Below are positions 1-7,423 of a stretch of DNA of 64,000 bases, in pieces. Source of the DNA: Bog-532 sp963830385. Its GTDB lineage: Bacteria; Actinomycetota; Actinomycetes; Streptosporangiales; Streptosporangiaceae. The stretch is from assembly GCA_963830385.1 (NCBI GenBank), contig CAWHMD010000007.1, positions 62,001-126,000 of the forward strand, read 5' to 3'. The notes beneath the pieces are model-generated. The model did no database searches, was not told the DNA's origin, and saw only the letters and a program-made list of their open reading frames with translations. Both the position numbers and the translations under genes were made by a program. How positions within the stretch are numbered: position 1 is the first letter of the stretch; every line of letters begins with the position of its first letter.

Positions 1-1062
1 GTCGACGTGATCGAGACGCTCGCCATCGAGCGGGCGCGGGCGCTGTTCGGGGTGGCGCACGCGAACGTCCAGCCGTACTCTGGCTCGCCCGCGAACCTGG
101 CCGTCTACCTGGCCTTCGCCCAGCCCGGGGACACGATCATGGGCATGGCGCTGCCGATGGGTGGCCACCTGACCCACGGCTGGCCGGTGTCGGTCACCGG
201 CAAGTGGTTCCGCAGCGTGCAGTACGACGTGCGCCGCGACACCGGGCGGGTCGACCTGGACGAGGTGCGGGACCTGGCCCGCCGCGAGCGCCCGAAGCTC
301 ATCTTCTGCGGGGGCACCGCGATCCCGCGCACCATCGACTTCCCGGCCTTCGCCGGGATCGCCGGCGAGGTGGGCGCGATCCTGGTCGCCGACGTCGCCC
401 ACATCGCCGGGCTGATCGCGGGCGGCGCGCACCCGTCCCCGGTCGGTTACGCGCCGGTGATCACCACCACCACCCACAAGACCCTGCGGGGGCCGCGCGG
501 CGCCATGATCATGTCCACCGCCGAGCACGCCTCGGCGGTGGACAAAGCGGTGTTTCCCGGTCTCCAGGGTGGCCCGCACGACCACACCACGGCCGCCATC
601 GCGGTCGCCCTGCACGAGGCGTCCCGGCCCGCCTTCCGCGACTATGCCCATCAGGTGGTGGCCAACGCGCGGGCGCTGGCCGCCGCGCTCACCGCGCGCG
701 GCTACGACCTGGTGTCCGGGGGCACCGACAACCACCTGATCCTGGTCGACCTGACCCGCCAGGGCATCGGCGGCAAGCCCGCCGCCCGTGCCCTCGACCG
801 GGCCGGCATCGAGCTGAACTACAACACCGTCCCCTACGATCCCCGCAAGCCGTTCGACCCGTCCGGCATCCGCCTCGGCACCCCGGCCATCACCACCCGC
901 GGGCTTCGTGCGGAGCACATGGAGCCGATCGCCGCATGGATCGACGAGGCGATCACGGCCGCCGCCAAGAGCGACGACGCCACCCTGGACCGCCTGGCCG
1001 CCGACGTCAGGGAGTTCGTGGCCGCCTATCCCATCCCCGGCTGGGCGGCCCCTCCCGCCTGA
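1..1062 (+). CDS. glyA: Serine hydroxymethyltransferase, 5' end outside window
   Basis: PLP-dependent cytosolic enzyme that interconverts serine and glycine and charges tetrahydrofolate with a one-carbon unit. The frame is open from base 1 and the first residues (VDVIETLAIERARALFG) already lie inside the enzyme, so about 70 N-terminal residues of a roughly 420-residue protein are missing. Hallmarks seen: HANVQPYSGSPANLAVY near residue 20 (cofactor/substrate site), DVAHIAGLI with the Asp and His expected to contact PLP, and TTTTHKTLRGPRG near residue 160, whose Lys forms the Schiff base. The C-terminus (AAYPIPGW) is complete. A small hairpin follows about 40 bp after the stop. Family assignment is firm. 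Actinobacteria often carry more than one glyA, so I cannot say whether this is the main copy. Confidence 0.95.
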   Translation, partial: VDVIETLAIERARALFGVAHANVQPYSGSPANLAVYLAFAQPGDTIMGMALPMGGHLTHGWPVSVTGKWFRSVQYDVRRDTGRVDLDEVRDLARRERPKLIFCGGTAIPRTIDFPAFAGIAGEVGAILVADVAHIAGLIAGGAHPSPVGYAPVITTTTHKTLRGPRGAMIMSTAEHASAVDKAVFPGLQGGPHDHTTAAIAVALHEASRPAFRDYAHQVVANARALAAALTARGYDLVSGGTDNHLILVDLTRQGIGGKPAARALDRAGIELNYNTVPYDPRKPFDPSGIRLGTPAITTRGLRAEHMEPIAAWIDEAITAAAKSDDATLDRLAADVREFVAAYPIPGWAAPPA

Positions 1063-1100
1063 TAACAGCAAGAAGCCTCCGGCCGGGGTACTTCTGGCTC

Positions 1101-1118
1101 CGGGATGGGCAAATCCCG
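1101..1118 (+). terminator. Possible glyA terminator hairpin
   Basis: CGGGAT-N6-ATCCCG stem-loop 38 bp after the glyA stop codon, without a following U run. Actinobacterial terminators often lack the U run, so this is plausible but weak. Confidence 0.3.
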
Positions 1119-1667
1119 CTGAGACCCGCCCCCTCCTGGTGGCCGCCGTCCGGCCCGTCAGCCGAGCAGGCCGGCCGGTGCGGGGTCAAGCCGCCCGGAG
1201 CACTAGCTTGACCCGCCCTCATCCGGCCCGCTGATTCGGCCGCCGAGGATGACGGCGACGGCACGGGCCAGCCCGCCCGCCCTCGGGCCAGCCCGCTCGT
1301 GCGCACGCTGTGCCCCATCCAGCCCGCAAGTCACACGGGCCTCACCACTACGTGTGCCCCGCCACTGCGCTCGTCCTGCCCGCCCGCTGGCCGCCGATCA
1401 CCGGCTGCCCTGGGAACGGCCCCGCCCCGCCCACCGCTCACCCCCGGCCGGATCCGCCGCGACTTTCCCCGCGTCCGCCTGACACTGCCCGTCATGGCAA
1501 AGCCGCGAAAACCCTGCCGGGCCGGCCCGGGCGCCCCAAAGGAGCCACCAGCCCCCACGCCAAACGCCACCCAGTGATCAGAAGAACGCTTCGCCACCAG
1601 CCAAACGTTAAAACGCAAGTATCAGCATGTGCTCAAAAGTCTGCCCAAACTCCAGCGCCGCCGGCCG

Positions 1668-1729
1668 CCTCGCCCCTCAAGCACACCAGGCGCACGAGCC
1701 TCGCCCCTCAAGCACACCAGGCGCACGAG
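1668..1729 (+). repeat. Perfect 31-bp tandem duplication
   Basis: Two adjacent identical 31-bp units, 1668-1698 and 1699-1729, each starting CCTCGCCCCTCAAGC and ending GGCGCACGAG. They sit directly at the truncated 5' edge of the transporter remnant, which suggests a scar of a rearrangement or slipped replication. Confidence 0.9.
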
Positions 1730-1735
1730 CTCGCC

Positions 1736-2074
1736 ACCGCGAAGCCCTCCCCGCTGGCGGTGGGGGCGCTGCTGGCGGCGGTCGCGCTGTCGGTGAGCAC
1801 CAACGGGCTGGCCTTCACGGCCGTCGCCGAGCTGGCCGGCATGGCCTGGGCGGGCCGCGCCCTCGGCGTCCAGAACACCGGCCAGAACCTGGCCGCGGCG
1901 GGCACCCCGCCGACCCTGGCCCAGCTCATCGGCCTGACCGGCTACGGCGGGGCGTTCGCGCTCGCCACCTTGTTCCCGGCCCTGGCCATCCTCGCCGTGC
2001 CGGTCCGCGCCGAGGTCAGCCGCGGTCCTGAGCAGCCTGCCGGACTTCAGCGGCAGCGTTCTTCGTCAGCGTGA
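1736..2074 (+). pseudogene. 3' remnant of an MFS transporter
   Basis: The translation from about 1736 looks like the last two membrane segments of a major facilitator transporter: a hydrophobic helix (AVGALLAAVALSVSTNG), the motif GMAWAGRALGVQNTGQN typical of the loop between the last helices, then GYGGAFALATLFPALAILAVPVRAE. A complete MFS protein has 12 helices and about 400 residues; only about 100 residues remain, with no start codon or ribosome site in front and a tandem duplication at the break. The frame then runs 59 bp into the 3' end of the convergent DNA-repair gene, so its original stop is probably lost. The substrate cannot be told. Decay is inferred from the missing 5' three quarters. 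Confidence 0.65.
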
Positions 2075-2690
2075 CCCGGACAAGCCCGGCGGCCAGCTGG
2101 GCCAGGTGTGCCCCGGCCAGCCGGGCCAGCTCATCGGCGCCGGCGGGCAGGCCCAGCTCGCGGGCGCCCGCCTGCACCTTGTCGTCCACGTACGGAGCCA
2201 CCGACGGCCAGACCCCTTGCACTTCGCGCAGGAAGATCGACGCCCCGGCCGGCCCGATGCCCGGGAACTCCCGCAGCAGGGCCGCCAGCTTCCCGGCCGA
2301 GCCGTCGGCTTCGTCGCGAAGCCGCCGCAGATCGCCGCGCCAGCGCTCGGTCAGCAGGTTCGCGCCGTCGCCGAGCATGGTGGCGGTCCGCTCGTCGTAG
2401 CGCTTGTAGTGCCCGCGCCCCAGCGCGTCCACCCGGTCCTGCCAGCTGGCCTCGCTCATCGCGCGCGGCGTCCGGTACCCGGCCGCGAACAGCTCGCGGG
2501 CCGCCGCCACCGCGATGTCGGCCGAGATCCGGGCGCTGAGCAGGGTGGCCAGCACCAGCAACTGATACAGAGCAGCGGGCGAATCGGTCAGCAGGATGCC
2601 GGCCTCGGCCGCGTAGGTCTGGCCGAACCGCTCCCGCACTTCCTTGACCAGCGCGTCCGCCGAAGGCGAAGGTGAAGGTGAGGCAGCCAT
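2016..2690 (-). CDS. HhH-GPD DNA glycosylase, endonuclease III-like
   Basis: Protein of 224 residues related to endonuclease III, the base-excision repair enzyme that removes oxidised pyrimidines. A helix-hairpin-helix with the Gly-rich turn FPGIGPAGA is seen near residue 143, followed by a helix and YVDDKVQAGAREL, which supplies the conserved Asp. The catalytic Lys and the C-terminal [4Fe-4S] cysteines of classical Nth are absent, as in many short actinobacterial members of this family, so lyase activity is doubtful. It is the last gene of a minus-strand group with the small membrane protein and the universal stress protein upstream (28-bp gap). The N-terminus (SPSPSPSADA) is low complexity. 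No clear ribosome site decides the start. Confidence 0.75.
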   Translation of the reverse strand: MAASPSPSPSADALVKEVRERFGQTYAAEAGILLTDSPAALYQLLVLATLLSARISADIAVAAARELFAAGYRTPRAMSEASWQDRVDALGRGHYKRYDERTATMLGDGANLLTERWRGDLRRLRDEADGSAGKLAALLREFPGIGPAGASIFLREVQGVWPSVAPYVDDKVQAGARELGLPAGADELARLAGAHLAQLAAGLVRVTLTKNAAAEVRQAAQDRG

Positions 2691-2718
2691 GGCCGCCTAC
2701 TTACCGGCCGGCGGCGGT

Positions 2719-3105
2719 TTACTCCCTGCCGGGGGAATCCCCGGGAGCCTCGCCGTCTTCCTCTTCGTCCCGGATGACCGTGGCCTGCGCCGCCTGCCCT
2801 CGCCGGATCGTCTCCTCGTCGAAGGCCTCGGCCGGGGCGTCCCGGTGCGGGGCCACGCTGCGGCCGTCGCCCAGGTGCACCCCGCCCTGCACCGGCCCGG
2901 TCCAGGGCGGGGTGGAGGCCGGGCGCTTGCGCCGGGGTGCCCGGCCGGCCAGGATCGGCGGCAGCAGCAGGCCGCAGGCGAGGATGATGGAGCCGACCGA
3001 CAAGACGATCAGCCCGCTCTTGGGCATGGTGGTGATCGATGTCTCGTTGCCCGGCGGAGTGAGGGCAAGGAAATGCACCGGTCCAGCGGCGCCAATGAAC
3101 GACAT
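2719..3105 (-). CDS. Small single-span membrane protein, unknown function
   Basis: Protein of 128 residues with one clear membrane helix (SGLIVLSVGSIILACGLLLPP, about residues 30-50) followed by a basic stretch (GRAPRRKRP) and an acidic, disordered tail ending EEDGEAPGDSPGRE, which suggests an N-out/C-in orientation. I chose the ATG at 3105 because AGGAGG lies 9 nt upstream; another ATG at 3027 would remove 26 residues but has no ribosome site. It sits between the universal stress protein gene (62-bp gap) and the DNA glycosylase gene on the same strand, so it is probably cotranscribed. No family is recognised. Confidence 0.65.
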   Translation of the reverse strand: MSFIGAAGPVHFLALTPPGNETSITTMPKSGLIVLSVGSIILACGLLLPPILAGRAPRRKRPASTPPWTGPVQGGVHLGDGRSVAPHRDAPAEAFDEETIRRGQAAQATVIRDEEEDGEAPGDSPGRE

Positions 3106-3167
3106 CTGCCCGTTCCTCCTCGAAGCTCTGCCTACCCGTACCCAGCGTGCCTGCCGCGCCAACGGCC

Positions 3168-3635
3168 CTATCGTGCCTTACCGGCCTCCGGCACCACCAG
3201 CACGGGACACGGCGCGTTACGCAGAACATACTGGCTGACCGCACCGAGCAGGCGCGCGGGGGTTCGTTCTTTACGGGCCGACAGCACGATCATCACCGCG
3301 TCCAGCGTCCGCGCGGCCTCCACCAGCGCCCGCCCCGCATGCCCCGCCTCCACCTGGGCCTCCACCGGCGCCCCCATCGGGCCGACGGACTCGCCGCCGT
3401 CCGCACCGAGCGCGGCCCTGATCACGCTGCGCAGGGTCGATTCGGCCGTCGCCCGTTCCTCGTCGGACGAACGCGGGGTGGCCAGCGGCCGGCCTGCCGG
3501 CGTGCCGAGCATGCCGTCGCCGCCGTAGGCCATCACCGCGACCAGGCGCGTCCCGCGCAGCCTGGCCTCTTCGCGCCCGATCCGGATCGCGTCGTACGAC
3601 TCCGGGGCGCCGTCCACACCCACCACTACGGTCAT
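3168..3635 (-). CDS. Universal stress protein (UspA fold), degenerate ATP motif
   Basis: Single-domain Usp protein of 155 residues. It begins with the usual beta strand and Asp (MTVVVGVDGAPES) and ends with CPVLVVPE. ATP-binding Usps carry G-x2-G-x9-G-S/T near the C-terminus. Here the matching segment is LSARKERTPARLLGAVS, where both early glycines are replaced and the final GS is GA, so nucleotide binding is doubtful and it may belong to the non-binding UspA subclass. The start is supported by AGAGGTGG 5 nt before the ATG. It is the first gene of the minus-strand trio. Usps of this type respond to stress, starvation or hypoxia; no known operator was seen in front of it. Confidence 0.85.
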   Translation of the reverse strand: MTVVVGVDGAPESYDAIRIGREEARLRGTRLVAVMAYGGDGMLGTPAGRPLATPRSSDEERATAESTLRSVIRAALGADGGESVGPMGAPVEAQVEAGHAGRALVEAARTLDAVMIVLSARKERTPARLLGAVSQYVLRNAPCPVLVVPEAGKAR

Positions 3636-3727
3636 CGTCCCACCTCTTTATGGGCCTGATCTTTCCCACCCTATGCCCGCGAAAAGGACCCGGAATCTAC
3701 GCGTCCAGAGCCGGAGCGAGCAGTCGA

Positions 3728-3768
3728 AAGAGCACTGCTCTTATTTAAGTCCATCGCTCTGATAAGAT
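3728..3768 (+). promoter_or_regulatory. Palindromic operator and leaderless promoter of the TetR gene
   Basis: A perfect 15-bp palindrome, AAGAGCA-C-TGCTCTT (3728-3742), is followed by a -10-like TAAGAT at 3763-3768. The ATG of the regulator begins 7 nt later and has no Shine-Dalgarno sequence, which fits a transcript starting at the A of the start codon. The palindrome would overlap the -35 position, as expected for self-repression by a TetR protein. The function is inferred. Confidence 0.55.
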
Positions 3769-3774
3769 CGGCCC

Positions 3775-4497
3775 ATGCCGCCTCGCCCGCACCCTCGCCC
3801 CCAGCCGCGCCTCACCGCCCGGGAACGGGTCCGGGCCGAGATCACCCGGGAGATCACCGACGTCGCCCGGGCGCAGCTGGCCGCCGAGGGGGCCGCCGCC
3901 CTGTCGCTGCGCGCGGTCGCCCGGGAGCTGGGCATGGTGTCCTCGGCCGTCTACCGCTACTTCGCCAGCCGCGACGAACTGCTGACGGCGCTGATCGTCG
4001 ACGGTTACAACGCGCTTGGCGCGGCCGTCGAGCAGGCCGACGCCGCCCGCGCCCGCGGTGACTACCCGGCCCGCTGGCAGGCCGCCACCGGCGCCGCCCG
4101 GGACTGGTCGCTGGCCCACCCGCACGAGTACGCCCTGCTCTATGGCTCGCCGGTGCCCGGCTACCAGGCCCCGGCCGACACCGTGGCCCCGGCCGCCCGG
4201 TCGGCGGTGGTGTTCGGCCGCCTGGCGAGCGACGCCTACGCGGCCGGCGTCCTGCGCCCGCCCGCCGGCCAGCCCGCGCCGCAAGTCCTGGCCGAAGACC
4301 TGGCCCAGCTCCGCGAAACCGTCATGCCCGGCGTCCCCGACACCGTCATAACGGCCGCGCTGGCCGCCTGGGCAGGCGTGTTCGGCCTGATCAGCTTCGA
4401 GCTGTTCGGCCAGTTCACCAACGTGATCACCGACCGCGACGCCTATTTCAGCTACGCCGCCGGCCAGCTCGGCCGCCTTTTCGGCCTTTCCAGCTGA
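3775..4497 (+). CDS. TetR/AcrR family transcriptional regulator
   Basis: Cytosolic repressor of 240 residues. The N-terminal helix-turn-helix spans about residues 22-70, with LRAVARELGMVSSAVYRYF as recognition region and SRDELLTALI after it. The ligand domain is of the WHG type (hydrophobic helices, conserved FELFGQF near residue 210). The Pro/Arg-rich leader (PPRPHPRPQPR) may be an extra DNA-contacting arm. The start is the ATG at 3775, apparently leaderless. The neighbours are the divergent stress-protein group and the convergent sqdB, neither an obvious efflux target, so the ligand and targets are unknown beyond likely self-control through the palindrome at 3728. Confidence 0.9.
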   Translation: MPPRPHPRPQPRLTARERVRAEITREITDVARAQLAAEGAAALSLRAVARELGMVSSAVYRYFASRDELLTALIVDGYNALGAAVEQADAARARGDYPARWQAATGAARDWSLAHPHEYALLYGSPVPGYQAPADTVAPAARSAVVFGRLASDAYAAGVLRPPAGQPAPQVLAEDLAQLRETVMPGVPDTVITAALAAWAGVFGLISFELFGQFTNVITDRDAYFSYAAGQLGRLFGLSS

Positions 4498-4527
4498 ACC
4501 AGCCAGCCAGAACCAGCCACCGGCCCC

Positions 4528-5685
4528 CTAGGCCTCGCTGGCCGGGTGCCGCCAGTTCACCCGGGGCAGCAGCGCCTCCGGCCGGACCCGGTGCGCGTAC
4601 CGCTTGGTCACCTCGAACAGCGAGTCGATCAGCGTGTCCGACAGCAGGTGCGGCTCCAGGCCCAGGTCGATGAGCTTGGTGTGGGTCACGTTGTAGTAGT
4701 GGTCGGCCAGCTCGACCCGCGGGTTTTCCAGGTACTCGATCGCCACGTCCTCCGGGGACGCCGCCTGGATGGTCTCGGCCATGTCCTTGACCGACATCCA
4801 CTCGGTGATCTGGTTGAACACCCGGAATTCGCCCCGGTCGGCCGGGTTCTCACAGGCCAGCTGGACGCACCGGACGGTGTCGCGGATGTCGATCATGCCG
4901 CGGGTCTGGCCGCCCGCCCCGTAGACGGTCAGCGGGTGCCCGATGACGGCCTGGATGATGAACCGGTTCAGCACCGTGCCGAACACCGCGTCGTAGTCGA
5001 ACCGGGTGGCCAGCCGCTCGTCGCGGGCGGTCTCGGGGGTCTGGGCTCCGTACACCACGCCCTGGTTGAGGTCGGTGGCGCGCAGGTTCCAGACCCGGCA
5101 GGCGAACTCGATGTTGTGCGAGTCGTGCACCTTGGACAGGTGGTAGAACGACCCCGGCCGCATCGGGTACGGGATCTTGTCCCGGCGCCCCTTGTACTCG
5201 ACCTCGAGCCAGCCCTCTTCGATGTCGATGTTGGGCGTGCCGTAGGCGCCCAGCGTGCCCAGCTTGACCAGGTGGATGTCCGGGTCGATCTCGGCGATCG
5301 CGAACAGCAGGTTGAGGTTCCCGATCACGTTGTTCTGCTGGGTGTAGACCGCGTGCGCCCGGTCGATCATCGAGTACGGGGCGGCCCGCTGCTCGGCGAA
5401 GTGCACCACCGCGTCCGGCCGGAACTCGGAAATGATCCGGTGGGTGAACATCGCGTCGGTCAGGTCGCCGACGTAGCCGGTGATCTCCTGGCCGGTCAGC
5501 TCCTTCCACACGGCGATCCGGCTCTGCAGCGGCTCGATCGGCACCAGCGACTCGACCCCGAGCTCGTTGTCGTAGGACCGGCGGGCGAAGTTGTCCGCCA
5601 CCGCCACCCGGTGACCGGCTTCCGACAGATGCAGGGCCGTCGGCCAGCCCAGGTAACCGTCTCCGCCCAGCACCAGAATCTTCAT
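4528..5685 (-). CDS. sqdB: UDP-sulfoquinovose synthase
   Basis: NAD-dependent short-chain dehydrogenase/epimerase that makes UDP-sulfoquinovose from UDP-glucose and sulfite, the head-group donor of sulfolipid SQDG or sulfonated glycans. The match to plant SQD1/bacterial SqdB runs the whole length: GGDGYLGWP dinucleotide loop, HFAEQRAAPYSMIDR, VKLGTLGAYGTPNIDIEEG, SFYHLSKVHDSHNI with the catalytic Tyr and Lys, ATDLNQGVVYG, and HPLTVYGAGGQTRGMIDIRD. At 385 residues it is of normal size. The second ATG (5685) is preferred because AAGGTGG lies 6 nt before it and abuts the first ATG at 5691. Together with the GtrA, GT2 and epimerase genes it looks like a pathway for sulfonated envelope sugar. No typical sqdX/sqdD glycosyltransferase is present, so the final product is open. 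Confidence 0.9.
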   Translation of the reverse strand: MKILVLGGDGYLGWPTALHLSEAGHRVAVADNFARRSYDNELGVESLVPIEPLQSRIAVWKELTGQEITGYVGDLTDAMFTHRIISEFRPDAVVHFAEQRAAPYSMIDRAHAVYTQQNNVIGNLNLLFAIAEIDPDIHLVKLGTLGAYGTPNIDIEEGWLEVEYKGRRDKIPYPMRPGSFYHLSKVHDSHNIEFACRVWNLRATDLNQGVVYGAQTPETARDERLATRFDYDAVFGTVLNRFIIQAVIGHPLTVYGAGGQTRGMIDIRDTVRCVQLACENPADRGEFRVFNQITEWMSVKDMAETIQAASPEDVAIEYLENPRVELADHYYNVTHTKLIDLGLEPHLLSDTLIDSLFEVTKRYAHRVRPEALLPRVNWRHPASEA

Positions 5686-5949
5686 CGCCATCCACCTTGG
5701 TTCGTCGGGACGATCCGCTTTTCAGTCGCTTTGTTCATGTGCCGTTCAGCTTTTTCCCAGCCGATCCGCAGTTGTCAATGGCAGCGTAAGACAGCGGTGA
5801 CGCGGTAACGTGCTGTGCGCAGCCTGTGTGGCTGACATGGGTCTTTGCGGTATTTGCGGCGTTGACGGCCTGCGGCGCCCGGCATCTGTACCTACTCTCT
5901 GCGACCTCGCCGAGGATCAAGATCGGCAGTCACGTACCCTAGGAAACAA

Positions 5950-6540
5950 ATGGCACTTGTAACGAGTCGGATCGGCACCGCCCTGTGGCGGAAGGCCCGC
6001 AGCAACGTCGGCATCCGCTTCACCCGGTTCACGGTGGTGGCGGTCGCGTCGGTTGCGGCCAGCCAGGTCGCGCTGAGCCTGCTGCTCGGCCCGGGCCACC
6101 AGACGGCCGGTTTCTCGGGCGGGCTGGCCGCGGTGATCGGCGCAGGCGTGAGTTACGTGCTGAGCCGCTGGGCCTGGGAACGCAAGGGCCGCCCGAACCT
6201 GCTCAAGGAGACGCTGCCGTTCTGGCTGGTCTCGGTGGCGGTGTGGGTGCTGCTGGCGCTGGCCGCCAAGCTCGGCGTCCACCTCGCGGCCGCGGGTGAC
6301 CTGCACGGCGCCGAGCGCATCGCGGTCGCCGACGGCACCTACTTCGCCGCCAACTGCGTGACGTTCCTGCTCCGGTTCCTGCTGTTCCACTACATCCTCT
6401 TCGCCGACCCGCGCTCGCCCCGCGAGAAGGCTGTCGGAGACGGCCATAAGGGCACTGCTCCGGCCGCCGGCTCAGCGGCCCCGGGCGCCCCTGCGGACCA
6501 CCCGGAGCCACTGGCCGACGTCACGCCCGATCGCCGCTGA
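5950..6540 (+). CDS. GtrA-like four-helix membrane protein
   Basis: Protein of 196 residues with four predicted membrane helices (about residues 25-48, 55-72, 90-112 and 138-160) and the GtrA/DPMS-like pattern, including GVSYVLSRWAWER and NCVTFLLRFLLFHYILF. GtrA proteins are thought to flip or hold polyprenyl-phosphate sugars for surface glycosylation next to a GT2 enzyme, which is what its 3' neighbour is. AGGAAA sits just before the ATG. Its 3' end overlaps the GT2 gene by 20 bp tail to tail. The C-terminal 40 residues are hydrophilic and Pro/Ala-rich. The membrane topology is clear; the exact substrate is inference. Confidence 0.8.
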   Translation: MALVTSRIGTALWRKARSNVGIRFTRFTVVAVASVAASQVALSLLLGPGHQTAGFSGGLAAVIGAGVSYVLSRWAWERKGRPNLLKETLPFWLVSVAVWVLLALAAKLGVHLAAAGDLHGAERIAVADGTYFAANCVTFLLRFLLFHYILFADPRSPREKAVGDGHKGTAPAAGSAAPGAPADHPEPLADVTPDRR

Positions 6541-7423
6541 AGGCCTTCCGGCGCCTGCGCTCCCGCTGCCAGGTCCCGAGCACCACCCGGCTGAACCGCA
6601 CCCCGTAGAACAGGTTGTTCACACCCGGGATGTGCAGGTTGTACAGCGGGTTCGCGCCCTTCTTGGATTCGCCCACCCGCCGCTTGTGAATGGTGGCCGG
6701 CACCTCCGCCACCTTGTAGCCGTGGGTGATGACCCCGATCAGCAGCTCGGACGCCTGGTACTGGGGCTGGGCCAGCTGCACCGCCCCGGTCACCTCGGCC
6801 CGCATGGCCCGCAGCCCGAATGTCGTGTCGGAGATCCGCTGACCGGTCAGCAGGCTGATCGTGGCCGCGAAGAACCGGACCCCGGCCTGCCGGACCGGGT
6901 CCTTGGTCTCCTCGCTGCCCAGCCGGCGCGAACCGGTCACGAAGTCGGCCTGGCCGGCCAGGATCGGCGCCAGCAGCTTCTCGATCTCGGCCGGGTTGTA
7001 CTGGCCGTCGGCGTCGGTGGTGACGATGTACTCGGCGCCGCCTTCGCGGGCGATCCGGTACCCGAGCCGCAGGGCCGCGCCCTGGCCGCGGTTGACGGAC
7101 ACGTCGGCGACCAGCGCGCCGGCCGCGTCGGCCTCCTTGGCGGTGGCGTCCGCGCAGCCGTCGGCCACCACGATCGTCGCGGTCTGGAGGCCGCAGGCTT
7201 CGGCCGGCAGGTGCTCCACCACCGGCCCGACCGCGCCCTCTTCGTTGTAGGCCGCGATGACCAGCGCCACCGGCGGGAGCTTGCGCACCCGGTCGCCGTA
7301 ACGCCCGGTCATGGCGGCGAGCGCCGCGTCGTCGATCGCGATGTCCTCCGGGCTCGCGTAGGAGCCCAGGACGCCATCGCGGGAACTCACCCCGGCACTC
7401 GCGGCGGACGGGGCCTGGCTCAT
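6521..7423 (-). CDS. GT2 family glycosyltransferase, polyprenyl-phosphate sugar type
   Basis: Cytosolic-face glycosyltransferase of 300 residues with the GT-A fold: VALVIAAYNEEGAVGPVVEHL near residue 50, VVADGCAD, and VTTDADGQYNPAEI near residue 135 carrying the metal-binding DxD. No C-terminal membrane helices are present, and the GtrA protein next door could be the membrane partner. The start at 7423 is supported by GGAGGGGG upstream and by an ATGA overlap with the stop of the epimerase gene. Such enzymes load a hexose onto dolichyl/decaprenyl phosphate; the sugar may be the product of SqdB or of the adjacent epimerase. The first 45 residues are Ala/Ser-rich and poorly conserved. Confidence 0.85.
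   Translation of the reverse strand: MSQAPSAASAGVSSRDGVLGSYASPEDIAIDDAALAAMTGRYGDRVRKLPPVALVIAAYNEEGAVGPVVEHLPAEACGLQTATIVVADGCADATAKEADAAGALVADVSVNRGQGAALRLGYRIAREGGAEYIVTTDADGQYNPAEIEKLLAPILAGQADFVTGSRRLGSEETKDPVRQAGVRFFAATISLLTGQRISDTTFGLRAMRAEVTGAVQLAQPQYQASELLIGVITHGYKVAEVPATIHKRRVGESKKGANPLYNLHIPGVNNLFYGVRFSRVVLGTWQRERRRRKAFSGDRA

Larger units (their letters stand above)
1063..1735. other. Gene-free stretch after glyA
   Basis: About 670 bp with no convincing gene: open frames here are proline/arginine-rich out-of-frame readings. It holds two inverted repeats. One is a 6-bp stem with a 6-nt loop (CGGGAT 1101-1106, ATCCCG 1113-1118) that could end glyA transcription. The other is a 9-bp perfect stem (GGGTCAAGC 1183-1191, GCTTGACCC 1206-1214) with a 14-nt loop. 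Neither has a T tract. The right end holds a 31-bp tandem duplication and then the remnant of a transporter gene, so this may be the site of a deletion. Confidence 0.6.
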
